From Chitinophagales bacterium (GTDB lineage Bacteria > Bacteroidota > Bacteroidia > Chitinophagales > S012-47), in the NCBI GenBank assembly GCA_015487695.1, contig WFPF01000040.1:1-60975 (forward strand): a stretch of 60,975 nt of DNA, given 5' to 3'. The notes below the pieces were generated by a model. That model searched no databases, was not told the origin of the DNA, and saw only the letters and a program-made list of their open reading frames with translations. The position numbers were made by a program, and so were the translations under genes. Numbering within the stretch: the stretch's first letter is position 1; each line of letters begins with the position of its first letter. Below, piece after piece: positions 10,883 to 20,977 of this stretch.

Positions 10883-11650
10883 ATGATAGCAGTAGAACAC
10901 TTAAGCAAGGTTTTCAAGGTAGGGAAAAAGCAACAAAAAGCGGAAAATCTGAAATCTTCGGAGGTGAAGGCCGTGGATGACGTCTCGTTTGAATGTCGTC
11001 CGGGCCGGGTCTTTTCACTGCTGGGCCCCAATGGGGCCGGAAAGACCACGACCCTGCGGATCATAGCTACCATTCTCAAGCCCAGCGCAGGCAGGGTGAG
11101 TGTGGCCGGCCACGATGTGGTGGCCGATCCGAAGGCAGTAAAAAAGAATCTCGGTTTCCTGACCGGGTCTACCGGCCTGTATGAGCGCCTCACACCGGAT
11201 GAGCTGATCACCTTCTTTGGCAAATTGTACGACATGCCAAAGGATCTGCTCGAGACCCGCAAGAAAGAGTTTTTTGACCTGCTTGATATTCATCCTTTTG
11301 CCAATAAAAAGATCGGCAAACTTTCGACCGGAATGAAGCAGAAAGTATCGATTGTACGCACCATGATCCACGATCCGCAGGTACTTGTTTTTGACGAGCC
11401 CACTTCGGGACTGGATGTCATCAGTTCGGCAGCCATCATCGAACTGATACGCAGAAACAGGGAACGGGGAAAAACGATCATCTTCAGTACCCACATCATG
11501 GGGGAAGTCGAACTACTGGCCGATGATATTGCCATCATTCACGAAGGCAGAATAAAATATTTGGACACCTTTGACGGGTTCAGGGCACAGATGCAGTCCT
11601 CTTCTCTGGTCGAAGAATTTATCAGAATTGTAAATGAGAAAGGCGAATGA
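10883..11650 (+). CDS. ABC transporter ATP-binding protein (NatA-like)
   Basis: Walker A GPNGAGKTTT, signature LSTGMKQK, Walker B VLVFDEPTSGLD. Confidence 0.93.
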   Translation: MIAVEHLSKVFKVGKKQQKAENLKSSEVKAVDDVSFECRPGRVFSLLGPNGAGKTTTLRIIATILKPSAGRVSVAGHDVVADPKAVKKNLGFLTGSTGLYERLTPDELITFFGKLYDMPKDLLETRKKEFFDLLDIHPFANKKIGKLSTGMKQKVSIVRTMIHDPQVLVFDEPTSGLDVISSAAIIELIRRNRERGKTIIFSTHIMGEVELLADDIAIIHEGRIKYLDTFDGFRAQMQSSSLVEEFIRIVNEKGE

Positions 11651-12873
11651 GACACACTATTATCATCTTTCTTAAAGAGTTGAAAGAAACCCTTCGCGAA
11701 AGGCGTACCCTGATCTCCATGATTTTCGTCCCCTTGTTGCTTTATCCTTTGATGTTTATCCTCATCTCGAAGGTAAGCCGCTCGCAAACCGAAAAATCGA
11801 TGGAAAAGGTGGTGAAGGTGGCTATGATTAACGGAGATGAGGTGAAACGTCTTCAGGAAGATTTTGAACTGGATGAAGGTTATGACCTGATCTCTCCGGA
11901 TGAGCTGGCTGCTTTGAACGGGACGGTTCCGGCTGCCGACAATGACAGCATTCTGAAGAATCTGATCCGGGAAGGAAAGTTGGATGTCGTCATTTGGGCC
12001 GATACGGCTTTTAACAGGCGCCTCGATTCATTGAGCGCAGGGGTCCTCTGGTTTTATTACAACTCCACTTCAAACAATGTGGTACAGAAAAGAGTGGAAG
12101 GCAAAATTCAGCAGCTTGAAGCCCTGCTTACCGATAAACGCTACAAAGACCTTGGAATAGACCGCTCTATGACCGAGGTGCTGACGCTTGAAAAAAGAAA
12201 TGTGGCAAGCAAGAAGGAAATACTGGGCAAGCTGATCGGTGGATTTCTCCCATACCTCTTTATCATCATCGCCTTTACCGGCAGCATGTACCCGGCTCTT
12301 GATCTTGCTGCGGGGGAAAAGGAACGAGGCACCATTGAGACCATTCTGACCACTCCGGCAGCTAAAATTGAAATCATTTTCGGGAAAACGATGGTGGTTA
12401 TGCTTACCGGGCTGACCTCGGCCATTATCTCTGTTTTCGGAATTTTAATTTCGCTTCGTTTTCTCGACACGCTCCCTCCCGAGCTTATTTCTACCATTTA
12501 TTCCATCATGGAACCGCAGGCCATTCTTATGCTCCTGCTCATGATGTTGCCGCTCACCTTGCTTTTTGCAAGTGTATTGCTGAGTATCTCGATTTACGCA
12601 CGCTCTTTCAAAGAGGCGCAGAGCATGGTAACCCCCATGATTATGGTTATCATTTTCCCTGCGGTTTTCGGCATGTTGCCGGGTGTCGAGCTGAATGCCA
12701 CTACGGCACTCATTCCGATAGTAAATATTTCATTGATTACGAAAGAGATTATGGCCGGCACACTGAATTACCTCTATTTTGCCGAAGCCATGCTCTCTCT
12801 GCTTGGCCTGGCTTTGCTCGCATTTGTATTTTCTCTGCGATGGTTCGGAAGAGAAGATGTGATCATGCGTTAA
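11647..12873 (+). CDS. ABC transporter permease (NatB-like)
   Basis: N-terminal TM, extracytoplasmic domain, 'AGEKERGTIETILTTPA', multiple C-terminal TMs; 4-nt overlap with the ATPase gene. Confidence 0.9.
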   Translation: MRHTIIIFLKELKETLRERRTLISMIFVPLLLYPLMFILISKVSRSQTEKSMEKVVKVAMINGDEVKRLQEDFELDEGYDLISPDELAALNGTVPAADNDSILKNLIREGKLDVVIWADTAFNRRLDSLSAGVLWFYYNSTSNNVVQKRVEGKIQQLEALLTDKRYKDLGIDRSMTEVLTLEKRNVASKKEILGKLIGGFLPYLFIIIAFTGSMYPALDLAAGEKERGTIETILTTPAAKIEIIFGKTMVVMLTGLTSAIISVFGILISLRFLDTLPPELISTIYSIMEPQAILMLLLMMLPLTLLFASVLLSISIYARSFKEAQSMVTPMIMVIIFPAVFGMLPGVELNATTALIPIVNISLITKEIMAGTLNYLYFAEAMLSLLGLALLAFVFSLRWFGREDVIMR

Positions 12874-13997
12874 AGCACGAAGAGTTCGGAGATAATGTGA
12901 TCGGAGAGCAACATACCCTGTACGCTAAGCCGGCAGTATCCCTTTTCTTCAATAATCAGCGCCCTGTCTTTAAAGGGGATTATTCCGCTCAGGAAGTGAT
13001 TTAAATATTCCGGAAAGTGCTCGCTTATGTATGAAATGTGAACGCCCCATTTTGTGCGCAGTCCGGTCATGATGTACTCATTGTATTCATCCCTCTTTTC
13101 CAGCACTTCGGTTTCAGCCGGAATTCTTCCTTCTTCAAGCGCCTTCATATACTTCATATTGTTCGACACATTGAAATGCCTTCTGTGTCCGTCAAATGAA
13201 TGAGCCGAAGGCCCGATTCCGAGATAGGGCGACCGCTTCCAGTAAGAACTATTGTGCAGCGCATACTGTCCCTTGTAGGCATAATTGGAAATTTCGTAAT
13301 GCTCAAAACCTTTGCTGCCGAGAAAATCATGTGTGTATAAAAACGCCTCTGCACTTTCCTCTTCCGATACGGGGGCGATTTTTCCCGTATCAATCCAGCG
13401 TCTGAAGGCGGTTTTCTCCTCAATGGTGAGCGCATAGCATGAAATATGATCCGGTTGAAAGCTGAGGAGTTCCTCCAGATTCTTTTGCCAGGCGCCTAAG
13501 CCCTGGCCCGGAATGCCGAAAATCAAATCGATATTGAAATGACGAAAGCCGGCAGCCGAAGCCCGATGCAGTGACTCGCGGGCTTCTCTTGCCGTGTGGC
13601 TGCGGTTCATCAATTGCAGCTCGCGATCGTGAAAAGACTGTATGCCGATGCTGAGGCGATTTACCGGTGTTTCCATTTTAAGGGATGACAGATAAGCGGC
13701 CGAAAGGTCATCGGGGTTGGCCTCCAGTGTGATCTCGCGGCAATGCCTGAGATCGAATTCTTTTTCAAGTACATGAAATATCCTGAGCAGTTGGCGCATT
13801 GATAGCAGGGAAGGTGTACCCCCACCGAAGTATATACTTTGAATGTCCGAATCTCCGAAGCCATCGGCACGAAGTTGCAACTCCCTGACGATGGCATCGG
13901 CCATGCGATCCATGTAGCGGATGTTGGTGCTGAAATGAAAGTTGCAATAGCTGCATTTTTTTCGACAGAAAGGAATATGTATATAAATTCCGGCCAC
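12870..13997 (-). CDS. hemW: HemW-family radical SAM protein (coproporphyrinogen III oxidase-like)
   Basis: 'MAGIYIHIPFCRKKCSYCNFHFST', 'SIYFGGGTPSLL', 'ANPDDLS', 'RLSIGIQSFHDREL'. Confidence 0.92.
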   Translation of the reverse strand: MAGIYIHIPFCRKKCSYCNFHFSTNIRYMDRMADAIVRELQLRADGFGDSDIQSIYFGGGTPSLLSMRQLLRIFHVLEKEFDLRHCREITLEANPDDLSAAYLSSLKMETPVNRLSIGIQSFHDRELQLMNRSHTAREARESLHRASAAGFRHFNIDLIFGIPGQGLGAWQKNLEELLSFQPDHISCYALTIEEKTAFRRWIDTGKIAPVSEEESAEAFLYTHDFLGSKGFEHYEISNYAYKGQYALHNSSYWKRSPYLGIGPSAHSFDGHRRHFNVSNNMKYMKALEEGRIPAETEVLEKRDEYNEYIMTGLRTKWGVHISYISEHFPEYLNHFLSGIIPFKDRALIIEEKGYCRLSVQGMLLSDHIISELFVL

Positions 13998-14019
13998 GGT
14001 ACAATCCTCCTAAAGCGTG

Positions 14020-14027
14020 TAACTTTG
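14020..14027 (+). promoter_or_regulatory. Putative Bacteroidetes -7 element (TAACTTTG)
   Basis: Exact match to TAnnTTTG, 6 nt upstream of ATG at 14034; no clear -33. Confidence 0.4.
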
Positions 14028-14033
14028 GTTTTT

Positions 14034-15806
14034 ATGCAGAGATCCCATCCGGCAAATATCATACCTTTCCTGCTCTTCTTTTTTGCTTTATCCTGCCTGC
14101 AGGCACAGGACAGCCTGAAGTGGCGACTCTGCCCCGATACGCTTGTCCGCTCGGGCATGGAAATGAAAAGCGCTTTTGCAAGCAGAGAGGAAGCACTGAA
14201 CGAGGCGAATTTATATGTAAGCCACCTGCGCCTGAAAGGCTATCTCGAAAGCGGTATCGACTCGGTGATACAGGGCGAACGATGTATAGCCGTACATGTC
14301 GGGAAGAAATATACCTGGCTGAACCTCTCGATCGGGGAGGAGGATGCGGCTTTCCTCGAAGGGTTTAGCGATTTACGGATTTATAATAGCAAGGAAGTGG
14401 AGAGCGAATCGCTCTCCAGGCTTGCAGAACAGGCCCTGCAAATATCGGAGAACAACGGCTATCCCTTTGCCAAAGCATATCTCGACAGCATTTCGATTTC
14501 CGGGCAGCAGGTTTCAGCGCTCTTTGTGCTTGACCGGGGCCCGCTGGTAGTCATTGATACCCTGGTCGTTGCAGGTGATGCCCGCATTTCAAATGCCTAT
14601 CTGGAGCAATACCTCGGAATCAGACCGGGCAGCCCCTATTCGGAGCAGGCGATCCGCGAGATCAGGAATAAAATATCGGCACTTGGCTTTCTTGAGCTGA
14701 CGGGTGATCCGGGGGTGTACTTCTCTCAAAGAGGGGCGAAGTTGGTTTTGCCCTTGCGCAACAGCGGTGGGAGTCGCTTCGATTTTTTGATCGGGATTTT
14801 GCCGGGAAATGAATCAAACGGGGGGAAACTGCTGATAAACGGACGGGCAGACCTGGCCTTGCTCAATCCCTTTGGCACGGGAAAAGAAATCCGTTTTCTC
14901 TGGCAGAACCCGAGGGTGCTTTCGCCACAGATTGACCTGCAGTTTGACGGGCCCTATTTGTTTTCCTTGCCGCTCGGTGTGGATTACCGCTTTCAGTTGA
15001 TGAAGTATGACACGAGTTATCTCCTCTTGGATCACATTGCCGGGTTCTCATGGTTTTATGAAGGAGGAAACTATCTGAAGTTCATTCTTCGAAGACAGTC
15101 CTCATCGCTGATAAGTGTGGATGAAGCCGGATTGCTGCAAAGCAAAAAGTTGCCCGATATCCTTGATTATGTTGTACTTGGAAGCGGCCTGGAGTGGAAG
15201 GCCCGACATCTGGATCAGCGTTTCAACCCGAGGAAGGGATATGAAGTAAGGATCAATATGACTGGCGGAAGGAAGCGCGTGAAAGCCAATCCCAATATTA
15301 TTGCCCTGGATGATTCGCTGCTGGATTTTCAAAAGCAATACGAGGATCTGACAGTGGGAAACGGAATCGTGCGTACCGAGTTTGATATGTCGCGTTTCTT
15401 TCCTTTCGGGCGACAAGCTACATTTCTGGCCCGTGTGAGATCAGGCATTCTGCTGGGCAGGAATATTTTTGAAAATGAGCTTTATCTGCTGGGCGGAGCC
15501 CGGCAAATACGAGGATTTGACGAACAGTCGCTGCCGGCTTCGAAATATGCCATTCTCACCTTTGAGTATCGCTACCTATTTGGGAGATATGCCTATTTTG
15601 GGCCCTTTCTTGATTTGTCCTACATTCGAAAAGAAAGCGGTACGGTAACAGAGCAAAGCTGGCCGATGGGCCTTGGCCTGAATCTGGCACTGGACACCAA
15701 GGCAGGTATATTTTTGCTTAGTTATGCGCTGGGCAAGCGCGACACGGACGAACCCGTTGAAATAAGAAACGGGAAAATCCATTTTGGTTATCAAAGCTAT
15801 TTTTAG
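14034..15806 (+). CDS. BamA/TamA-like outer membrane protein (POTRA + Omp85 barrel)
   Basis: Start refined to MQRSHPANIIPFLLFFFALSCLQAQ signal peptide; POTRA-like N-terminus; barrel C-terminus 'LLGGARQIRGFDEQSLPASKYAILTFEYRYLFG', ending in aromatic F. Confidence 0.82.
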   Translation: MQRSHPANIIPFLLFFFALSCLQAQDSLKWRLCPDTLVRSGMEMKSAFASREEALNEANLYVSHLRLKGYLESGIDSVIQGERCIAVHVGKKYTWLNLSIGEEDAAFLEGFSDLRIYNSKEVESESLSRLAEQALQISENNGYPFAKAYLDSISISGQQVSALFVLDRGPLVVIDTLVVAGDARISNAYLEQYLGIRPGSPYSEQAIREIRNKISALGFLELTGDPGVYFSQRGAKLVLPLRNSGGSRFDFLIGILPGNESNGGKLLINGRADLALLNPFGTGKEIRFLWQNPRVLSPQIDLQFDGPYLFSLPLGVDYRFQLMKYDTSYLLLDHIAGFSWFYEGGNYLKFILRRQSSSLISVDEAGLLQSKKLPDILDYVVLGSGLEWKARHLDQRFNPRKGYEVRINMTGGRKRVKANPNIIALDDSLLDFQKQYEDLTVGNGIVRTEFDMSRFFPFGRQATFLARVRSGILLGRNIFENELYLLGGARQIRGFDEQSLPASKYAILTFEYRYLFGRYAYFGPFLDLSYIRKESGTVTEQSWPMGLGLNLALDTKAGIFLLSYALGKRDTDEPVEIRNGKIHFGYQSYF

Positions 15807-15808
15807 TC

Positions 15809-16666
15809 ATGCTGCGCATATTGATCTCATGTTTCTTTGTTTTTTATCTTGCATCGCTGGGCGCGCAGGTACTGATGAGCGATACGCTGATTGAGGCGCC
15901 TGGCCCCGAATTGAAGGGAAGCCGTGAGATGGGTCTTCTGCCGAGCGTACAAAGCGATTGGGCCGGGCAAGACGAGCAGATCCTGATGGACGGTGTGCCG
16001 GTCAGGGGTATGAAGAGGCACAAAGCCGTTTCCCTGGTATTTTGGATACTCCTTCTTCAACTCTTTCTTTTTGCTTCTGTTAAGATTCTTCACCCTGCGG
16101 CCTATTCCGATCTGCTGGGAGATGTGCTGCGTTACAAATTGGCCTTGCAACGCTACTCCCATCACGATATCGATCCGCTGATCATTGATGTCACACTGCG
16201 TATAAGCGCGTTGCTCAGCATAACCCTCTTGCTGTCATATTCGCTGAATTATTTTGAAGGGGCTCCATTTTCATTTGAACTGTTCATCCGGTATGCAGGC
16301 GTGCTTTTGCTTTTTTACATTTTCAAAAAGATCATCGATCGGTTGCTGGCATACGTCTTCGGCATTGATTTTATTTTGGGGTTTCTCCAGTTCTATACCG
16401 ATCAGCTGATTAAGTTTTTCGGATTGCTGCTATATCCGGTCACGGTGTTGCTGGCATTCGTGAGTGGAAGCGCATTGCTGTGGCTTCTCTATCTGGCCGG
16501 AGGGCTTTTTCTGCTTTTCCTGTCAATAAGATTTATCCGGGGAATAGCTCTCACTTCATCGCTCATTAAGCATCATTTTTTTCATATAATTCTTTATATT
16601 TGCACCCTCGAAATCATACCCTTCTTATTGATCTTTAAGGAATCAGTAAAATTCCTGAAATCGTAG
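15809..16666 (+). CDS. DUF4271 domain-containing membrane protein
   Basis: 285 aa, multiple TM helices, located directly upstream of hemD as commonly seen in Bacteroidetes. Confidence 0.7.
   Translation: MLRILISCFFVFYLASLGAQVLMSDTLIEAPGPELKGSREMGLLPSVQSDWAGQDEQILMDGVPVRGMKRHKAVSLVFWILLLQLFLFASVKILHPAAYSDLLGDVLRYKLALQRYSHHDIDPLIIDVTLRISALLSITLLLSYSLNYFEGAPFSFELFIRYAGVLLLFYIFKKIIDRLLAYVFGIDFILGFLQFYTDQLIKFFGLLLYPVTVLLAFVSGSALLWLLYLAGGLFLLFLSIRFIRGIALTSSLIKHHFFHIILYICTLEIIPFLLIFKESVKFLKS
16595..16602 (+). promoter_or_regulatory. Putative Bacteroidetes -7 element (TATATTTG) for hemD
   Basis: Exact TAnnTTTG followed by 'caccc', within the 3' end of the DUF4271 gene. Confidence 0.4.
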
Positions 16667-16714
16667 GAAGTGTACTAAAAAGGAGTGCCTTAAATGCCGG
16701 ATACCAGGACCGCA

Positions 16715-17473
16715 ATGTCAACCAAGGTTAAATCAATTCTTATTTCACAGCCGAAGCCCGAAAGTGGCAAGTCACCCTATTACGATCTCGGAGAGAAATA
16801 CGGGATTAAGATAGAGTTTCGACAGTTTATTCAGGTGGAAGGAGTAAGTCGAAAGGACATTCAGAAGCAGCGTGTCAAGCCTTCGGATTTTACGGCAGTA
16901 ATATTTACGAGCCGAAATGCCATTGATCACTTTTTTCGCATTTGCGATGAAATGAAGATCAAGATGCCGCAGGATACCAAATACTTCTGCATCTCGGAAG
17001 CCATTGCGCTCTATCTGCAGAAGTACATACAGTATCGCAAGCGCAAAGTCATATTCGGTGATGGCAAGATCAAGACGCTTCAGGGGCTTCTGCTGAAACA
17101 CAAGAAAGGTGAAAAATTTCTCTTGCCCTGTTCTGACATCCGCAGGGCCGATCTGCCTGAGTTTATGGAGGGAAATAAGTTCGACTTCAGAGAAACCTGT
17201 TTCTACAAGACAGTGGCGAGTGACTTATCCGATCTGAAAGATGTCAATTATGACATGATCGTATTTTTCAGTCCGGCAGGAGTGAAGTCTTTGTTTAAGA
17301 ATTTTCCGGATTTCGAGCAAAACGATACACGCATAGCCGCATTCGGACTGACTACGGAGAAAGCGGTTCTTGACGCAGGGTTGCGTCTGGATGTAAAAGC
17401 TCCGATTCCTAAGGCTCCTTCGATGACCAAAGCCATAGAATTGTATCTGCTGGAGCAAAAGAACAGCAAATAG
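16715..17473 (+). CDS. hemD: Uroporphyrinogen-III synthase
   Basis: 'VKSILISQPKPESGKSPYYDLGEKYGIKIEF', 'AVIFTSRNAIDHFF', 'DMIVFFSPAGVKSLF', 'IAAFGLTTEKAVLDAGL'. Confidence 0.85.
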   Translation: MSTKVKSILISQPKPESGKSPYYDLGEKYGIKIEFRQFIQVEGVSRKDIQKQRVKPSDFTAVIFTSRNAIDHFFRICDEMKIKMPQDTKYFCISEAIALYLQKYIQYRKRKVIFGDGKIKTLQGLLLKHKKGEKFLLPCSDIRRADLPEFMEGNKFDFRETCFYKTVASDLSDLKDVNYDMIVFFSPAGVKSLFKNFPDFEQNDTRIAAFGLTTEKAVLDAGLRLDVKAPIPKAPSMTKAIELYLLEQKNSK

Positions 17474-17496
17474 TCATATTCCTGACGACTCATCTC

Positions 17497-17525
17497 CCGG
17501 CATTTCCTGCCGGTCGGATTTTTTT
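17497..17525 (+). terminator. Putative terminator downstream of hemD
   Basis: CCGGCA-tttcc-TGCCGG stem-loop followed by tcgga and a T-run. Confidence 0.6.
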
Positions 17526-17620
17526 GTAAATTTCATTTCTGTTCCGGCAACTTTATTTTGGGGGAAATGTAATGAAGACAATACACGAAGCGTTTCGTTC
17601 ATGGAATTAATGCTCAGCGT

Positions 17621-18604
17621 TTGAAAAAATATCTACACACTACACTAATACTACTGCTATTTACCTGCACGGTGCAGCTTAGTGCTCAGCAGTTAATTCA
17701 GTTCTCACACAGTGCCCGTGTGCAGTCGTTCTACAATCCGGCAGCCATGGCCAATGGTACGGATGCGGAGATAATTGCCCTGTACCGCAGTCAGTGGACC
17801 GGAATAGCCGGAAATCCCGAAACTCAGTTTCTGAGTGCGGCTTATCCGCTTTATACCATGAACGGGGCCGTGGGCCTCACCCTGGTCAACGATGTGATCG
17901 GCCCGCAGCAGGACATGGTCGCGCGGCTTAGCTTCAATCGTCAGTTTAAGTGGAAACAAAGCCGCCTGATCCTTGGTGCAAATGCCGGGTTTATACAGAA
18001 AACCTTACACGGTGACCAATTAATTACTCCTACAGGCAATTACGAACCGGGCCTTATTAATCACAATGATGTCAAATTGCCGGCTGTGAAGCAGCAGGCA
18101 GGAGCCGTGGATTTTGGTGTGGGCATGCTCTTTCAGTTAAAAGAACTTCGGATTTCGCTTGCAGCCCAGCATCTGTATTCGGGCAAAATGAACTTCGAAG
18201 GGGGCAATGCGCCCTTTGCGATTCAGGCACCTCCGCAGCTCATCGCTGCCCTGTCGTATCGGCTCAAACTTAACCATAGCTTTGGGCTGAACCCCTTCGT
18301 GCAGGGGAAAAGCGACATCAATACGCAGCAGGTTGATGTGGGAATGGAGCTGAATTATAGCGATTTTCTTTCTTTCGGACTGGCCTGGCGGGGATACAAT
18401 AAATACAGTGCAGATGCTGTTATTGCTATGCTTGGATTAAACGCAACTCCGGGGCTGTATGTAGGATACAGTTATGATTTCACGGTTTCGCAACTAAGTG
18501 CCGCATCCTCGGGTACGCATGAAATCATTTTGAATTACAGAATCCCGGTATTGGTGCCGTCAAAGGGTAAAATCATCAATAATCCCCGTTTTCTTGCATT
18601 TTAA
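17621..18604 (+). CDS. PorP/SprF family type IX secretion system membrane protein
   Basis: 'AQQLIQFSHSARVQSFYNPAAMANGTDAEIIALYRSQWTGIAGNPETQFLSA'; TTG start; directly upstream of gldKLMN. Confidence 0.9.
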   Translation: MKKYLHTTLILLLFTCTVQLSAQQLIQFSHSARVQSFYNPAAMANGTDAEIIALYRSQWTGIAGNPETQFLSAAYPLYTMNGAVGLTLVNDVIGPQQDMVARLSFNRQFKWKQSRLILGANAGFIQKTLHGDQLITPTGNYEPGLINHNDVKLPAVKQQAGAVDFGVGMLFQLKELRISLAAQHLYSGKMNFEGGNAPFAIQAPPQLIAALSYRLKLNHSFGLNPFVQGKSDINTQQVDVGMELNYSDFLSFGLAWRGYNKYSADAVIAMLGLNATPGLYVGYSYDFTVSQLSAASSGTHEIILNYRIPVLVPSKGKIINNPRFLAF

Positions 18605-18706
18605 ATGCCGGAGGGGATGAATTATGAACGAAGTGATTGTAACATGAGAATTAAAATGTCGTTAACTTAGAATTGGAATAAAGGCTGTTTTTAAGGCAAT
18701 TATGGG

Positions 18707-18738
18707 TTTGAAAAACTTTGATGATTGCTTTATATTTA
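18707..18738 (+). promoter_or_regulatory. Putative Bacteroidetes promoter for gldKLMN (TTTG-N20-TATATTTA)
   Basis: -33 TTTG at 18707-18710; -7 TATATTTA at 18731-18738; 37 nt upstream of the gldK start. Confidence 0.5.
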
Positions 18739-18775
18739 CGGCTCCTTAAAAAACAGGTAATCAATTAAATATCAG

Positions 18776-20056
18776 ATGATGAGAAAATTAGCGTTATTTT
18801 CTGCGCTTCTGGCAGGAATTCTCGTTCTCGGATCTTGTGGCAAGAAAGGCTACAAGGCCTATAAAGGGCAGCTTCTGGGAGTGATGAATCGACCTGACTG
18901 GCAGCCGGTTAACCCCTTCGGAATGGTCTATGTGCCATCGGGTACTCTGCATATTGGTGCCAGCGATGAAGACATGAACCGTTCATTCTGGCAAAAGAAC
19001 AAATCCATTTCCATCTCCGGATTCTATATGGATGCAACCGAAATAACCAATAATGAGTATCGTCAATTTGTTTTTTGGGTGCGTGATTCCATTGCACATG
19101 TCTTGCTTGGGCACTTCAAAGAAGATAGCGAAGTAGAAAGAATTGACTGGAGCCAGCGTATTGACTGGAGCAAAGACGGTGACGACTTTGAAGCACTTCA
19201 GGATATGTTTTACTCTGAGGAAAATACACTTTGGGGAAGACGTGAGATTGACAAAAGCATGCTCGTGTACGAATACGAATGGTTTGACTGGCAGGCCGCA
19301 GCACGCAAAGGAAACGGAAACCGTGAAAAAGAACGATCTGAATTTATTCATCGCGAAAGCGTAAATATTTACCCGGACACCCTGGTATGGATACACGACT
19401 TTGCTTATTCATACAATGAACCGATGACACGTCAGTATTTCAGCCACCCTGCATTTGATAATTATCCGGTGGTAGGTGTCAACTGGAGGCAGGCCAATGC
19501 CTTCGCTACCTGGAGGACCCGATTCTGGAACGACTGGAGAAGCAGCAATGGGGAGGCCATTACCGACCCTTTCCGCTTGCCCACAGAATTTGAATGGGAA
19601 TATGCTGCCCGTGGCGGCCGCGATCAGGCTCCTTATCCCTGGGGTGGTCCTTATCTGAGAAACTCCAAAGGATGTTTGCTGGCCAACTTCAAACCCGGCC
19701 GCGGAAATTATCCGGAGGATGGCGGTTACTATACGGTGAAAGCCGATGCATACTGGCCCAACGACTACGGTTTATACAACATGGCCGGAAACGTATCGGA
19801 ATGGACTTCTTCCGCATTTGATGAAAACGCATATTCCTTCGTACATGATATGAATCCTGATTACCGATATGATTCGAAAGAAGGAGATCCGCTGGCTCTT
19901 AAGAGAAAAGTAGTGCGCGGTGGATCCTGGAAAGATATCGGATACATGCTTCAGACAGGTGTGCGCGATTGGGAATATGAGGATACCGGGAAAGCATACA
20001 TCGGATTCAGGTGTGCAATGAGCTTCCTGGGCCGTTCGATGAGTGACTTCAAGTAA
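18776..20056 (+). CDS. gldK: T9SS ring / gliding motility lipoprotein GldK (PorK)
   Basis: Lipoprotein signal 'LVLGSCGKKGYK', FGE-sulfatase-like fold 'FGMVYVPSGTLHIGASDEDMN...YMDATEITNNEYRQFV...NMAGNVSEWTSSAFDENAY...VVRGGSWKD'. Confidence 0.95.
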   Translation: MMRKLALFSALLAGILVLGSCGKKGYKAYKGQLLGVMNRPDWQPVNPFGMVYVPSGTLHIGASDEDMNRSFWQKNKSISISGFYMDATEITNNEYRQFVFWVRDSIAHVLLGHFKEDSEVERIDWSQRIDWSKDGDDFEALQDMFYSEENTLWGRREIDKSMLVYEYEWFDWQAAARKGNGNREKERSEFIHRESVNIYPDTLVWIHDFAYSYNEPMTRQYFSHPAFDNYPVVGVNWRQANAFATWRTRFWNDWRSSNGEAITDPFRLPTEFEWEYAARGGRDQAPYPWGGPYLRNSKGCLLANFKPGRGNYPEDGGYYTVKADAYWPNDYGLYNMAGNVSEWTSSAFDENAYSFVHDMNPDYRYDSKEGDPLALKRKVVRGGSWKDIGYMLQTGVRDWEYEDTGKAYIGFRCAMSFLGRSMSDFK

Positions 20057-20101
20057 TTTTTAAACGTAATTTTTAGCTAACAATTAAATAGAAGAGGAAA
20101 A

Positions 20102-20920
20102 ATGGCAGCTTTTCATGAAACGAAGTTCTTTAAGAGACTTAAAAACTTAATTATTGGTTTGGGTGCTTCCGTGGTACTTGTAGGAGCATTATTTAAGATT
20201 TTGCACTGGGACGGAGCCAATACCATGTTGATGGTGGGGATGTTTACCGAGGCATTTATCTTTGCTTTTCAGGGCATCCTTCCCCCACACAAAGACTACT
20301 ACTGGGAAAAGATTTATCCCGGATTGGATATCGCTCCGGATGTGGAGTACAAGAAAAAATCAGGTATTTCCGGAAGTCAGGCAGGGGGCTCGATTACCAA
20401 GCAGCTTGATAAAATGCTGGAAGAGAGCAAAATTGAAAAAGAATTGCTTGACCGCCTGGGTACCAATCTGAAAAAATTCGGAGAAAATCTGGAAAAACTC
20501 AATGTAGTGACCGATGCAGGAGTAGCTACTGAAGAGTATGCTGCCAATGCCAAGGAAGCAGCAGCCTCCTTAAAGCGCATGAAGACATCATATGATGAAG
20601 CAACCAGTGCCGTATCCGAGCTCGCCAATGTATCGGGCGATTCAAGAGAATATCACGAACAGGTGCAAAAAGTTTCTAAAAATCTGGCAGCACTCAATGC
20701 CATTTATGAAGAAGAGTTGAAAGACTCCAATACGCATCTCAAAGCGATGAATGAATTCACAGGAAATCTTACGGAAGCAGTGAGTGCTTTAAGCGAATCC
20801 GTTGAGGACACTAAGAAATATCGCGATCAAATGTCTCAGCTTTCCAGCAATTTATCTAAACTGAACAACGTTTACGGTAATATGCTGGCAGCCATGAGTT
20901 TACAAAATCAAAACGGGTAA
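20102..20920 (+). CDS. gldL: T9SS motor protein GldL (PorL)
   Basis: Two N-terminal TM helices 'LIIGLGASVVLVGALFKILHWDGANTMLMVGMFTEAFIFAFQGI' and coiled-coil tail; in gldKLMN order. Confidence 0.95.
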   Translation: MAAFHETKFFKRLKNLIIGLGASVVLVGALFKILHWDGANTMLMVGMFTEAFIFAFQGILPPHKDYYWEKIYPGLDIAPDVEYKKKSGISGSQAGGSITKQLDKMLEESKIEKELLDRLGTNLKKFGENLEKLNVVTDAGVATEEYAANAKEAAASLKRMKTSYDEATSAVSELANVSGDSREYHEQVQKVSKNLAALNAIYEEELKDSNTHLKAMNEFTGNLTEAVSALSESVEDTKKYRDQMSQLSSNLSKLNNVYGNMLAAMSLQNQNG

Positions 20921-20977
20921 CTTACGAGGGTAAGCTATTTGTTTAATTATTACAGAACCGAAAAAACGCGATAAAAA

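Noticed and set aside
19620-20056. GldK as an active formylglycine-generating enzyme / sulfatase modifier
   Set aside because: The FGE-sulfatase fold is standard for GldK/PorK, which is a structural ring lipoprotein; no sulfatase gene nearby.
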